Below are positions 48,665-62,500 of a DNA stretch of 64,000 nucleotides, piece by piece. The notes under the pieces are model-generated. The model made no database searches. It worked only from the letters and a program-made list of their open reading frames with translations, and was not told the origin of the DNA. The DNA comes from Boswellia sacra (taxonomy: Eukaryota; Streptophyta; Magnoliopsida; Sapindales; Burseraceae). The first letter of the stretch is position 1. Every line of letters begins with the position of its first letter. Where the stretch lies: contig SNVD02008093.1 in NCBI GenBank assembly GCA_013180625.2, positions 248,001 through 312,000 on the forward strand, read 5' to 3'. Position numbers and translations under genes: made by a program.

Positions 48665-50479
48665 AAACGATGATCATAGAGATAAATTTGCCTTCCTATA
48701 GGCATTTTTCTCAAACTTATGCTGCCTATCCACACCTACAACAATGAAGCCTTCTCTCTTCCCTTCTTTTACTGTCGAAGAACCCAACACCACTCTTTTG
48801 ATCTAAGTGACTTGTACAAGTGAACACACAATGTGTTTGGTAGCTTGTATAGTATAATATAAAAGATACTATTCACATAAATTTTTTTCAAAGTGTAGCA
48901 GAAAAAGTGAATAACATAGTAAAAGGTTGCATAAGATTCGTACAAGAACCGCCTAAAAGGAGCCAAAATAATGATGTCTCCCACCATATGTTAAGGTTGA
49001 ATAAGGATATAGAGGGCTATTGGATATAATTTTTAATTCATAAGTTTTATGTAATATAATATTAAAAGATTTAAATTATAAAACTTTGCTTTTTGCTTCA
49101 GTTTTTTATAATAAATACTGTAAACATATATAAATAAATATATAAATATTTAAATTATTAGTTTATTGAATATTAAAATGAATTGCTTTAATAAATAAAT
49201 ATAATTTATTAACTATTTAAATAAAAAAATTAATTATCTAAAAAATTAATTTAATATAAATAAATTTTAAAATTATTATATTTTAAAATAGTTTATTAAA
49301 TTTAAATCATTTTTATTATTCTAAGAAATTTAATATATTTAAATATCATCTTTTATCAAACACAGTATTATGTAACTTTTATACAATATAGTGATAAACC
49401 AAACATAATATAGAGTTTACTCAATCTTATACCTTACAACTCTATACAATACTATCAATTATAATAATAATTATACAATCCTATACGGTCACAATTTCCA
49501 GTATAACATAACTTGCATAATAGCATGTTCCCCAGTTTAATTTTTTTATCCCAGATATTTCAAGTCATATAAAATTACTTTGCTACCCATATTTTTTTAT
49601 AACTTAACGGAACAGCAAGTAGCATCCGGGGGTTACAGACTGTTTCTGAAAATGTGGGGCCTCTAGTTTCCTCAAACATTGAGGGGTTGAGTGATACATG
49701 CCCTATTCACAAAATGTCAACAGAGCTTTGTCTCTAATCTACATATAGGCATCCTCTGGGCTCTGTTTGGACTTCAACGAAGTTGCTAACGTTAATAACA
49801 TGGCAAACGGGTCGCTTAAGAAATGGGGTCTCCAAGGCCCTTGACACATTATCGAGATCGACGATGATGACCACTGATATCAATACCACTACACTTCGCG
49901 GGGCCCTTGCCACCTTAATGGTAACTCTAGATAAAAACGACCCAAGACCTGTCATTGCTCTCGGCCAGGGCGACCGTTCTCCCTTTCCTAGCTTCCGGAC
50001 TGAAAGCATAGCCTTAGATGTCCTCGTTGATGCCGTCCGATCAACCAACTTTAACTCCTACCCGCCCTTCTTCGGTATTCTCCCAGCAAGAAGGTAAACA
50101 ATGCATGCAAATCATTACGGGCGTAGGAAAGTTTTATCCAAGTCCATTGCATCAATAAATTATTTTGAGGGGTCTTTTGGTCTTTTTACTTGCTATTATA
50201 AATTTTTTACCGTATTACGATGATACTATTTCGAACGTGATATTCCACCTACCTTAATTGCAACCATCTGAGCTTCTTTTATCATTTTTTCTTTGTCTAC
50301 TTGCTCAATTACAGATTCTTGATTAGAAATATCAAAATCCCCTTTTTTCTTTCTTCATGCATTGAATCTTTTTCCTTTTTTGAAGGCTTGATTTGAAAAA
50401 GATTTTTTTTTTTTTTATCAAATCAAACCCAAGGCTTGCTCAACTACATAGGCACTGAGGCAGTCGCCTAGGACTCCTA

Positions 50480-50770
50480 ATTTTAACAATGTCCCATACG
50501 TTAATTTAGTTAAATAAAGCTTCATATCTTCAAATTTATTGAGATCCAAAAAATCAGTTTAGTCACATTCAGGCCCCATCTGTAATTTAGTTATATAACA
50601 AGGCTCCATATCTGTAAATTCAATAGCACCCTAAAAGTCAATTTAGTTCCGTCAAGGCCCCATATTAATTTAGTTATATAATACGGATCCATATATTCAA
50701 ATTCAATAGGACCCTAAGAGTCAATTTAGTTACATTAAGGCCCCACATTTTTAAATTTAATAAATCAAGC
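50480..50770 (+). repeat. Tandem repeat in intron 1 of psi5
   Basis: About three copies of a roughly 105-bp unit with AGGCCCCAT, TTAATTTAGTTATATAA, CTCCATAT, AAATTCAATAG and ACCCTAA(A/G)AGTCAATTTAG. Confidence 0.65.
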
Positions 50771-51199
50771 AATGTCTTATACGTCGCAATATTTTTGTAA
50801 GCGCCCAAAATAATTACAGAACATTCGTTTTCATTAAAAAAAAAAATTGCATAATCAAGTCTCTTTTTATATATATTTTCAAGTTCTATAACTCCATTCT
50901 TTCTATATTTTAAATGATATTATTTTATTTATTGTTTATTTATTTTAGGTATGTCTATTAGAAAACAAGAATCTACATATGAAAACTTGAGAAAAATTTT
51001 GAAAAATTCTTAAATGCTAATTTTTTGATAAATTTATCAAATAAGATAAATTTATTACTTAATTTTAATGCTTGACCAAATAACGCTAAGAAAATCAAAG
51101 GATGATTAAATTACTAAATAGTACATTTAAAATCAATGGTAAAATTTTAATTTTTTTATATTAAATATTTTGAAAATACACATTTTCACAATTTTGCCT

Positions 51200-51560
51200 A
51201 GACGGGGATGGGCTCTGAAAACCGGAATATAACCCGGCTGCTCAATTAATTTGACTTCCGGAAACCGGGGCCACTATAGTATAATAATAACACAAAGTTT
51301 CAATAAGCGCTGCTCAATTAATTTTACACTTCCGGAAACACGGGACATCGTAGTATAATAATAACACAAATTTTTAATAAAATGACGAAGTCAAGTCTTG
51401 AACCTGCAGCACTTCTGAAAACTATAGTATAATAATAACACAAATTTTCAATAAAATGAAAAAGCCGAAGCTTGAACCCATATTATTAAACTATAGTATA
51501 ATAATAATACAAATTTTCAATAAAATGAAAAAACCGGGGCTTGAAGCCACACCATGTAGA
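51200..51560 (+). repeat. Second tandem repeat in intron 1 of psi5
   Basis: Four or more copies of a unit of 65-85 bp containing TATAGTATAATAATAACACA, AATTTTCAATAAAATGAAAA and GCTTGAA. A GC-rich block at 51680-51830 (CCGGGGCC-like) follows. The whole may be part of an unrecognised transposable element. Confidence 0.6.
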
Positions 51561-53652
51561 TAAAAAGTACGCTACATAGACGACTAGACTGCATCTCAAT
51601 TAGTTTTTAAGTTTTGGCAATTTAAATAATAATAGTGTAAAATAAAAGTTAGGAAAATAAAAATTAGTTGCAAACCCAGGGTATCTAAGGGGGAATTTCG
51701 AGGCCCTGGACCTGGGCGGGAACCTCGGACTCGCCCCGGAAAAAAAAATCTGGGAATTTCCAGAGCCAGGGGGTGAAATTAATGCTCAGGGCCGGGGAAA
51801 CCATCCCTGGACTTTAGCCGGCAATTATTATATCATAATGAAGGAAATTTAATTCATTGCTTTTTATTATTGATTCAGAGAATGCGCTGGTTGCTTTTAT
51901 GTTACGTAACAAAGCTAATGATGAATTAAGTGGCACTTGCCGTGTTGCATGTCTGTGTAAACTTTCAATATCTCTGGAAAGTTATTGACTGAAGGCTAGC
52001 GTTTCATGATAGCCGGAAGTAACCAAATTGTAAAATGTTGTTTTTATGCTAAACTTTGACAGGGCCATTGCAGATTATCTAAATCGTGAGCTCCCATATA
52101 AGTTATCACAAGATGATGTTTATCTTACAATTGGATGCCAGCAAGCAATCCAAGTTATATTAATAGTCCTTATACGTCCTGGAGTCAACATTTTGCTTCC
52201 AAGACCTGGTTGGCCATTCTACGAAGCTTTCTTAAGACAGAACAATGTCGAAGTTCGCCTTTTTGATCTTCTTCCTGAAAAGGGTTGGGAGGTTGATCTT
52301 GAAGCTCTTGCAGATGAGAACACTGGTGCCATGGTTATCGTAAACCCTGGCAATCCTTGTGGAAATGTCTTCACTTACCAACATCTGCATAAGGTTTGTA
52401 AATAAATGATCCAAAAAATTTGCTGATTTTTTTTTTTTTGTACAACCTGTTTTGGCTGAAGGATAAGTTTTTTTGTTAATTTATTGAATATCAGATTGCA
52501 GAGACAGCCAGAAGACGTGGGATTATGGTAATTTCTGATGAAGTCTATAACCATCTCTATTTGGGAAGTTCTTTCCAATGGGAGTGTTTGGATCAATTGT
52601 GCCTGTTGTTACAGTTGGATCGATATCAAAGAGATGGATAGTTCCTGGTCGGCGCCTGGGTTGGCTTGCGACATGTGACCCCAATGGCATCCTTCAAAAT
52701 TCAGGGGTTGGTTTTTCACCATGTCGTGGTCTCAACATTTGGGTCTGCGATTATACTCTTTCAGTTGAAACTCCTAATAATTTTGGGGTATCAAATATCA
52801 TTGTTTTTGTTTTGTACTTATCAGATTGTTGATTCCATTAAGGGCTATTTCCATAGCGCTGACAATCCGGCAACAGTCATTCAGGTCGGTTATTCATAAT
52901 GTTTTTTGAGAAGAGCGTTATTATATTGAATTATTCATAATGTCTTTTGAGAAGTGTGTTATTATATCGAATTAATAGAGAAGGACTTCAAATTCCATTA
53001 GGATATTAAAGTATTCATTTCTGATTCTCTAATTGTACCCTTAGAAACTGTAATTATGCGCTTCCTGCATCAGGGAGCGGTTCCTCAAATTCTTGAGAAA
53101 ACAGATGAGAATTTCTTCTCAAACATCATTGGCATATTAAGAGAGACTTCAGACACGTGCTATAAAAGATTTTAAGGAGATACATTGCCTAACTTGCCCA
53201 AGAAACCAGAAGGATCCATGGTTTGAATGGTAAGATCAGCACCGTATATGATCGCATTATCTATGCGTTCAGAAAATGAATGCATGATCATGAACTTGTA
53301 TTGTAGGTTAAGCTGAACCCATCATTGTTGGAAGACATTAGTGACGACATGGAATTCTCTCAAAAGCTCGCTAAAGAGGAATCGGTGATTGTTTTACCTG
53401 GTGAGATACCCAAAAAAAAAAAAAAATGGTCAAGTTTCCAGTAATGGGGAGATTCAATTCTTAAGTTTGTCAGACATAAACAAGATTGCTTGCTGCCTAG
53501 GCTTGATGCTAATAATAACAAATCTTGCTGCAGGGATAGTTTTAGGAATGAAAAATTGGCTCCGAATTACTTTCGCTGCAGAGCCTTCAAGTCTTGAAGA
53601 TGGCCTTGTTAGGATGAAAGACTTTTGTCACAGGCATGCCAAGAAGCATTAG

Positions 53653-54585
53653 ATCTTTACCAGCTCCGGAGGTTGAGTATGGCGATAAAGATCATTAACA
53701 ATATCTCCTTGATTTAAGCTTCATCTCAGTGCTCAATCTCCTGGAACTTATCAAAGTTGCTAGTGACTTCGAAATAAAATCCCATCTTTTTATATATGTG
53801 CAATTAAATAAAAGAGGTGGTCAACGACTGCGGTTGGATCACAGATATTAGTCATGGTTTGCTTATTGTTGCTCAGGAAGACACAGCAAATATCCATGTT
53901 GTATGCGCCGTATTGTTTTTTGTATTGTGTGCATGCATTTCTGATTTAGAATATTGCAACATAAATTGGTCTTCATGTATCCCGATTAAAGATCTGGACT
54001 GTCATAAGTACTGCTTTATCTTATTTTTCTAATATATATATTATGAGAAAGAAATCTTTCGGGAAAAGATTTTGATATAATATATTGACATAAATTTATA
54101 TGATTATTAATCTTAAAAAATTTAATAATTAAAATTGAAAATCAATAAATTATATATAATACAGTTAACTCATTAATAATTTGAACCATTAAAATTAAAT
54201 TGTATAGATTAATGATTAGAAATTTATATTTAATTTTACGTCAAAAATTTACGTAAAAGATCATATCTAATATATATAACAAAATGATATTTTGATATAA
54301 AATTAGATATAAATTTTAAATTATTGATATATAAAATATAATATTATGATTGATAAATTGATAATATTAAATTTTTTTTTTTTTAGTTTTAACTATTGAA
54401 TTATCGTGATGAATTAAAAATTTATATTAATAAATTTCGTTAAAAAATTTGTTATCTTTGAATTCACGTGAGTTATTCTATATAAGATTCTGTCATCATA
54501 TTAACAATATAATTGCCTTTCCCCTTTCACACAACACGACGCAACTCAACCAGTATCTCTTGGCTTTGGTTACAGCGAAACATAC
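53653..54585. other. Intergenic region between psi5 and TAT-C
   Basis: 3' flank of psi5, then AT-rich DNA (54040-54400) and the TAT-C promoter. No gene, clear transposon or repeat was recognised. Confidence 0.5.
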
Positions 54586-57500
54586 ATGGAGAACGGTTCG
54601 CCGAAGAAATGGGGTTTCCAGGCTAACGACGCCCTTAACATGGCAGCCGCCACCACTGTTCGAGGGGTTCTCAACACCTTAATGGCCAACCTTAACAAAA
54701 ACGACAAAAGACCCACCATACCTCTCGGGCACGGTGACCCTTCTGCTTTCCCCTGTTTCCGGACTACTTCAGTTGCCGAAGATGCTATTGTTGATGCCCT
54801 CCGCTCCGCCAACTACAACTGTTATTCACCAACTGTTGGTATTCTTCCTGCCAGAAGGTAAACACGACTTGTACTGCATATGCTGCAGAATCCCGGGGAA
54901 CCCTGAAAAGAGGAGTTTTAATGGCGATAGAATTTGAGATTGGTTTTTAAGTTTTTATGGAATATTTTAGGCTGAAAACTTGGAGCTTGTTAATTTAAGT
55001 TCTACAGTAAGCAACTCCATTATCGCTAAGGCTAGCTAGCGACAGTGACAAGTCCCCTAGTATAACGTGTGGCTATTGTTCGTTTTATTTCTTTTAAAAG
55101 AATGTCTAGTGTTATTATTGCTTCAAGACAGATAACGATGTTTTCACTTTTCACTGAGGAGTGAAAGCAGAGCTGCCTAACTGATTCCAATAATTGATTA
55201 ATGAAACGTAAAGCGAAGAAGTTATTTTTTAAAAAATAAAAAAATAAAACCTAGAAATGATCCCATGAATTCTTCTAGGATGCAGATAAGGGATTGCAAA
55301 TAAGAATTCTCAAATTCTAATTCTGATTTCGAGGCCTGATTCAGTTCCAAATACGTGCAATCTAAGGGAGCCAACAAATATGGTTAACATGTTACAAATT
55401 CTTTTGAAATTCGTATGTATTAAAATTGCGGGCATTGCATATTCCACTGTGGTATAATCCTGGTGGATAAGGTGAAAGTTAGGAAAATGAAATGAAATGT
55501 AGAATCTGCTCAAATTGGTGTAGCTTTTCTCTATTTACGTATATTGCTTGATGTTAATCTCTGACAGGGCTATTGCAGATTATCTGAATGATGATCTTCC
55601 ATACAAGTTATCACCAGATGATGTTTATCTTACAATTGGATGCACACAAGCAATTGAAGTAATAATAACCGTCCTTGCCCGGCCTGGTGCCAACATTTTG
55701 CTGCCAAGACCTGGTTTCCCATACTATGAAGCTCGTGCAGCACATAGCAATCTTGGAGTTCGCCATTTTGATCTTCTTCCAGAAAAGGGTTGGGAGGTTG
55801 ATCTTGATGGAGTGGAAGCCATTGCAGATGAGAATACTGCTGCGATAGTTATCATAAACCCTGGCAATCCTTGTGGAAATGTCTTCACTTACCAACACCT
55901 GCAGAAGGTTGGCTAAACTTGATTTCTTTCTTATTCTTCTGCTTTCCAGTTTTTCCTTTCTTTCTTTCTTTTTTTTTTTAGGTCACAAGTGACGGGAGTG
56001 GAACTCCTTTTAATGATACAAAAATCTTTGATTTTGTTTGTGACATTCTACAGAATGCCAGCGTGTATCTAAGAAAAGTTGCTGGCTTTTGTATTAAAGT
56101 GCTTTTGTACTTTCACCTACATGGAATTATGGAAATATGTAGGAGCTTAGACTTATTAGTACAATATTTTAGACTTGCTCTCCCTTGGTAAATAAATGGT
56201 CTTAAAGTTCTGCTAACTGCATATGAGGTTGTTGATTTTTTGCAATTTTAGGTTGCTGAGACAGCAAGACAGCTTGGGATAATGGTAATTGCTGATGAAG
56301 TTTATGACCATCTCACATTTGGGAGTACCCCTTATGTACCAATGGGAGTGTTTGGATCAATTGTGCCTGTCCTGACACTTGGATCCATATCTAAGAGATG
56401 GTTAGTTCCTGGTTGGCGGCTTGGTTGGATTGTGACAAGTGATCCCAATGGCATTTTTCAAAAATCAGGGGTTGGTCTCTGTCTTCCCCTTACAATATAT
56501 GGTTCATGATTATGTTGTTTGAGTAAAAACTCATATATGGTTTTTGTAAATAATAATCCTGCAGTAATATGTTTTTGTTTTTTTCTTATCAGATTGTTGA
56601 TTCCATTAAGGACGTTCTGAATATCTCCTCGGATCCTGCAACCTTCATTCAGGTTTGTGTTTAATGATGATTTTTACCAAAAGTGTAATTATATTGAATG
56701 GAGCCATATACATGTTCACGTTCAAGTGCCTGGACGATTTTCAAATATTCATTCAGAAACTTCTACTAAAATTTATCCTAAATATTTCAAGTAGCCAAGA
56801 GAATGATTTTGTTATAGGTCCATTACAAATGTAGTAGTACTACCTATTCATTCTATTCTCCGAAGCTTTTGTAAGTATAATTTCTTTTACAATTCAATTG
56901 GGCTTAACTCATATCCTCACATGGTTCCCTGGGACTCTTTTAAGATGCTGAGCAGCTTCTTGTTAGAGTCATTAAATATCATCAAATTGTTGAGTTTATT
57001 CTGACTTTTTTTTAATAGAAGATACTGTTTCTTGATCATGTCTTACTGCAAGAATAGTTAGCTCCATTACAATAAAGTGTGGCCCTGGATTCAAATATTG
57101 AATAGTGAGATTTCATAAGCTTACATTGTGTGTGCGGGGGGTGGACATTTGTGTATATGTAAAAGCTATTATACATTCTGGCTTTTCATGCCTTGATTTT
57201 GCGCGTGAATGCGTAACTATGTGCTATGTGCATCAGGGAGCAGTTCCCCAAATCCTTGAGAAAACAAAAAAGGACTTCTTTTCAAAAATCATTGCTATTC
57301 TAAGGGTGGCTGCAGATATATGCGACAATAAAATGAAGGAGATACCTTGCATAACTTGCCCAGGGAAACCAGAAGGGTCCATGTTTGTAATGGTAAAGGC
57401 ATCATGTACGATTACGAATATATTACATATGCTTACAGAAGTGAATGTATAGTTAGTTATTAACTTTTCTACTGCAGGTGAAGCTGAACACATCAACCTT

Positions 57501-57924
57501 GGAAGACATTAATGATGACATGGACTTCTGTCTCAAGCTTGCTAGAGAGGAAAATGTCATTGTTTTACCTGGTAATATGCAGACAATCTTTGAGTTTATG
57601 AGATTAAGTGAATTGAAAACGTAAATTTACCAATATCATGCTTCCTAGTCCCCCTTCTCCTTCGGAAAATGGGAAAACTAGAGTTTAATGTATTTGACTT
57701 GAATAGTTTCCTAGTGTGGTTAGACAATTTAGTAACTGTAATATGAGTGCCACAATAGAGTCTTGCTAACTAACCCTTTGATGCCAATGATAACAAATCT
57801 TGCAGGCAGAGCTGTGGGAGTGAAAAATTGGTTGCGCGTAACTTTTGCCATCGACCCTTCAACTCTTGAAGAGGGTCTTGAGAGGATAAAAGCCTTCTAT
57901 CACAGGCATGCCAAGAAGCAGTAG
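54586..57924 (+). CDS. TAT: TAT-C: tyrosine-aminotransferase-like enzyme, intact, 7 exons
   Basis: Exons 54586-54857, 55568-55907, 56252-56470, 56593-56652, 57237-57392, 57478-57571 and 57806-57924 join to 1260 nt, 419 residues and TAG. PLP site: [20 protein letters not shown] (D219), GSISKRW (K252), GWRLGW; C-terminal substrate Arg in NWLRVTF (R391). No targeting peptide is evident. The expected role is transamination of tyrosine or a related aromatic acid in the cytosol, feeding 4-hydroxyphenylpyruvate to tocopherol/plastoquinone or phenolic pathways; this is inferred from the family. The exon-2 fragment at 40382 resembles this copy most. A duplicated 3' UTR follows the stop. Confidence 0.93.
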
Positions 57925-58308
57925 GTTAAGTTTGATGATCAACAACAGCACGTTGATCTCATACTCTGTCTCAGTGCTACCTTCTATTTACCTATGAAAT
58001 AAAATCCCCCATTATGTGTATATTTGATTGTTGGATACAGTCAAAGACATGAGCATAAGAATGGGGGGCTGTTGGTGATCATCAACTTCTTGTTGGATCA
58101 CAGTATGATTTCAGTCAAGTGGCAAGGTTGAGTTTGATGATCAACAACAGCACGTTGATCTCGTACTCTGTCTCAGTGTTACTTCTATAATACCTATGAA
58201 ATAAAATCCCCTATTCTGTGTGTATGTGATTGTTAAGTGCAATCAAACACCTGAACAGAAGGGGGGTGGTGGTGATCATCGACTTCTTCTTGGATCACAG
58301 TGTGTTAT
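57925..58308 (+). repeat. Tandemly duplicated 3' UTR of TAT-C with two polyadenylation signals
   Basis: Two copies of about 190-200 bp (57925-58122 and about 58127-58308). Each runs GTTGAGTTTGATGATCAACA-like, CAGCACGTTGATCTC, TACTCTGTCTCAGTG, then ATGAAATAAAATCCCC (AATAAA at 57998 and 58200) and ends TTGGATCACAGT. The first copy begins directly after the stop codon. Confidence 0.8.
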
Positions 58309-59566
58309 AGCTTCTTTTTTGTATAATATAAGTATGAGATTTCTAAATTACCTGTGTTAGAATTTGAGTCTGTTTAGTTAAAAATAAGAGATGAAAAACT
58401 TCCTTATATTTTTTCTATCTCCTTCATTCAGGGAATCCAATTGGTATTGGCAATAGCATCAGTGTTCTCATTTGTTATTAACTTTTCTTCAGAAAATACA
58501 TTATCATCTGTCACGTGAAAATCAAATAAACAGAAAGAAAGAAATGGTTTATCATACATCTTTATATCCCTTTAATATAAGTTTACCGAAATACATTTAT
58601 ATTAATTTAAAATATAATATCATGAATAGGTATATTAGACAATGATTCACTTAAAAATTCTTCAGTGATGTTTAAGACTAATTATGTATAACTTACACCT
58701 GTTAAACTACTTGCATACAAATGGATAACACAATTTTTTATCAACTCCTCATCCTCTCATCCTGTGTTCTGCTCTGGTTTGGTAAAGTTATACTTTACAC
58801 TATCAAATGTGGTCGTTGGTTTCGTAACGCTATAACTATAATAACAATAATTTCCTGAAAAATGTTAACACATTTTCTCTGATACTCTCTTACTCATTCT
58901 CTACCTTTTCTTAACAACTGATTATTCTAAAATTATAAGAGTTTTGAAAAATAATTATCATTTTCTTTATATTTTAGATACCATAGGCATAATTTGACAA
59001 ATTGATAATTCATTTTTACCATCAAGTACTCGAGACAATAGCTTTTTAATTCAAAAATAGTTATTGAGTTGTCAAGCTCCAGGTACTGACAGCTCTACAA
59101 TAATTCAAAAGTAGTTATTGTGTTGTCAAACAAGCTCGAGAGCTTGATAAAAAAGAAAAAGAAAAAAAAAAACTATAATCCAGTAATAGAGGGATTAATG
59201 ATATCTAAATCTTTTTAAACCCCTTAATTTTAGTTGTTTTCAAATTTGACCCAAGTTTTGTATCATTTTTTTCTCTTCCCTGATATTAGTAATTAGTGTT
59301 GTACAGCGATGTACAAATCAGGAAATTATTAAATCCAGATGTTGGTTGTTCGGCGCCACCTACATTAGGTGTAGACAGCAAATTAAGAAGCAGACTCAGC
59401 AGGGGCTGGTTTTGCCAACTACATGTATAGTCAAGTTTTGTAACTCTCTAGCTAGCTAGCTAATACTTCCCACTCCAAACTCGATTCATAAAAACACACG
59501 CTCAACTCAGCAAACTTATCGCTCCACCGGCACGGACAAACTAGTTAGAGTGAGATAGAGTTCATA
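58309..59566. other. Intergenic region between TAT-C and TAT-D
   Basis: Mostly AT-rich. A short direct repeat (TTCAAAAATAGTTATTGAGT near 59051 and TTCAAAAGTAGTTATTGTGT near 59103) is the only structure seen. 59380-59566 should contain the TAT-D promoter and leader, with GCTAGCTAGCTAA at about 59451. Confidence 0.5.
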
Positions 59567-62500
59567 ATGGAGAATCTAGCCAAAAAATGGGCTTTCCAGC
59601 AGCCTAGTGCACAACAGTCTAAGAAAATGGTGACCGTCCGAGGAGTTTACGACATGTTAATGGAAAACCTCAATGAAGATGATCACAAGTCCGTTATATC
59701 TCTTGCCCAAGGCGACCCCTCCACTTATCCATGCTTTCGCACCACCCCTGTTGCCGAAGACGCCGTTGTTGATGCTGTCCGTTCAACTCAATTCAACTGT
59801 TATGCTCCCTCCTTTGGTATTCTCCCGGCAAGGAGGTAATAACTAATACCATCTATGTGGGTTTATTTTTAAATTATCAAAATTATAGGGAGTTTTAGGA
59901 AATCGTAATTTGTTCAAATTTTATATTTATTTATAGCGAAAAGTTTACCTCCTAATTATAGTTTATTTTTAGGGAGTCATTTGGCTTTAAAAAAATAATT
60001 ACTTTGTAAAAGTTTGCTGCGATTTTTATTTTTATTATTTTTTAGATTGTGAATGAATTTTATATTTTCAGGTAGCTCCTTTATACAAATAAACGAGGAG
60101 CATTTTATTATTTAATTCATTTGCATCGATATTTACACCCACTGCACGCGGGAATCTTGAAAGTTTTTCTTAATTGTCTACGCCTCAATGGAATATATTA
60201 ATTAATTAATACGCATGATTATTATATCATTAAATTCCTTTTCAATAAATTTTTAAATAAATTCGTGTATCGTGGAGTTTTATGGATTGTATAAAAATAG
60301 TGGCTGAACTTGAAATTGGAAGTCGAGAAGATACCCCTCTTTCTTTATTTAAAAAAAAAAAAAAAGGCTTGCTAATGGTTCTCTAAATTTGATTTTTGTA
60401 TTTCTCGTCCTACTGCGAGAGTGGGATCTGCGGTTATTCGTCTCTATTAAGATAGGGATGGAGGTATTATTTAGAGAGATAAGGGGGATGGAGAGAAAAA
60501 TTAATCTTTTGTATCGTAATGAGATGGGGATGGCTCTACTACTCCCCACCCCGTATCCACCTTGCATCCCATAAAAATATTTGAAAATATAAAAATAATA
60601 TTATTTTATTTTTATGTTATATATTATTATATTTAAAATTATAAAATATGAAAATTATTTTAATTTAAATAGAATAATTTTTTAATATAATAATATACAA
60701 TCATTTAATTATCTAAAAATATAATATTATACTATTTTACTGAAACCCTAATTCAATTATAGATAACAAAATAAATAAAGTGATTAGCCATCGACTGCTG
60801 CATCTTTATTTTTTTCTATAATAATAAGAAAACACTACAGCTAAATTACAGATACAATAATTATTATTCATTTATAAATTATTATGATTATAAATTAAAA
60901 GTTGATTATTATTTTTTTAATATTATAGAAATGAAGGTATTGAGGATCTTGAGAAAAAAGCAAAGAGATGATGGTACATTGATGTAGAACACAATTTTAT
61001 GATATCATTTTTGTATTTATTTTATTGGTTATGATTTATTTTACTTTCTTTATTCATTTCTTTTAAGTACTAGACTTGGTTACAAAAATTAGATTATAAT
61101 TTTGATGTTTCTTTATGATTTTTTTGTTATTAGAGATTATTTATGATTATATGTTAACTAATGTTTATGTGAAAGTTTAATTTTAAGTAAAAATAATATC
61201 TTTGTATCGGGAATGGGGTGTGGTTGGGGAAAGCATTTCCTGCATGTAGATTCCCCATCCCCGCCCCACATAGAAAAACATGGGGAGTAGGTGGGGAATG
61301 GGCGGTGATTTTAACAATGGAGTGGTAAATAGGGACGGCCTCCCCACCCCCGTCCCATTGTCATCCCTATGTCATACCTATAAGCACGTTAAGAAGTATA
61401 TACAGGGACCAAGCTGAGACAATCAGAAATTGGAGGGGTCACTCGGGGAAATGTAACTTTTGAGTTACAATTAAATAAAATTCTACAATTTTGTTTATAA
61501 AAATAAAATAAAACAAAATAAAATTCGGAGGGTCATTCAGGGCCTCCTCTGTCCACAACATAGATCCACATGGCTAATAAAGCTATAGTTCTCTCCACCC
61601 AATCTCCTGTCCTGTGAAAGTAAACATAAAGGAAAAAGGACCAAATTAAGCTCAAGGGTTTCTACTTCGTACAAAACGACGCTCTTCACGGGTTCATGTC
61701 AGTTTGTAGTCTATATTGGAAACTAGCTTAGTGATAGTTTGAAGTGAATATGTTCTAGTACCTACCTGTAGAAAGACACGTTGAACCTTGAAAATTGAGA
61801 AGACATTCCAGTGTCAATCTACATAATTAACTTCCTGTAACTTGATGTATCGCAATCTTGTTGGATATAAGATTATCACATCATTTATTATAATTTTTCT
61901 CATTTTAGTTACTTTTTACTCATCCATAATATTTGTTCACATCAATTAAGTTGAATGGTTGTAATGTGTTAGATTAATGTTTCTCTCCTTGGATTCAGAA
62001 AAGTAGCCTCATTCATTAATGTGCAAATACAAAATTCACTCATTGACATGACCACTTTGTCTTACAGGTCTATTGCAGAATATCTCTCTCGTGATCTTCC
62101 ATACCAATTGTCACCGGATGATGTTTATCTTACAGTTGGATGCACACAAGCAATTGAGACCCTAATGTCGGTCCTTGCTCGTCCTGGTGCCAACATTCTG
62201 CTTCCTAGGCCAGGGTACCCAATGTATGAAACCCGTGCAGCTTTTAGTAACCTAGAAGTACGCCACTTTGATCTTATGCCGCAAAAAGGATGGGAAGTCG
62301 ATCTTGACGCTGTTGAAGCTCTGGCAGATGATAACACTGTTGCTATGCTTGTAATAAACCCTGGCAATCCTTGTGGAAATGTCTTCACATACCAGCATTT
62401 GAAGAAGGTATAGCCTAGTATCAATATATCATATTCGCAAACACTACAATCTGCTATGTATGCTTGCTCACCATTATGCTTTATACAAATAAGTGTCTTG

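Larger units (their letters stand above)
46422..49799. other. Intergenic region between TAT-B and psi5
   Basis: 3' flank of TAT-B with a local duplication (about 46649-46771 and 46880-46965), a perfect 35-bp tandem repeat, a small MITE-like inverted repeat (47233-47363) and a diverged direct repeat (48231-48345 and 48553-48664). It ends in very AT-rich DNA. A short open frame at 47780-48010 has no recognisable domain and is not called as a gene. Confidence 0.5.
49800..53652 (+). pseudogene. psi5: aminotransferase-like pseudogene with frameshifts in three exons
   Basis: E1 49800-50093 reads MANGSLKKWGLQGP then TGA at 49842; the rest of the exon is open in another frame (INTTTLRGALATLM...). 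E2 52063-52393 is open and nine bases shorter than in paralogues. E3 52495-52706 lacks seven bases before MGVFGSIVP (frameshift) and has GRRLGW for GWRLGW. E4 is 52825-52884. E5 53074-53229 has gained one base, creating a TAA. E6 53307-53400 and E7 53534-53652 are open. Exon lengths and splice sites otherwise match TAT-B, which is its sister copy. Intron 1 (1.97 kb) is swollen by repeats. A translation restart at 49870 would not rescue E3 and E5. Confidence 0.88.
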
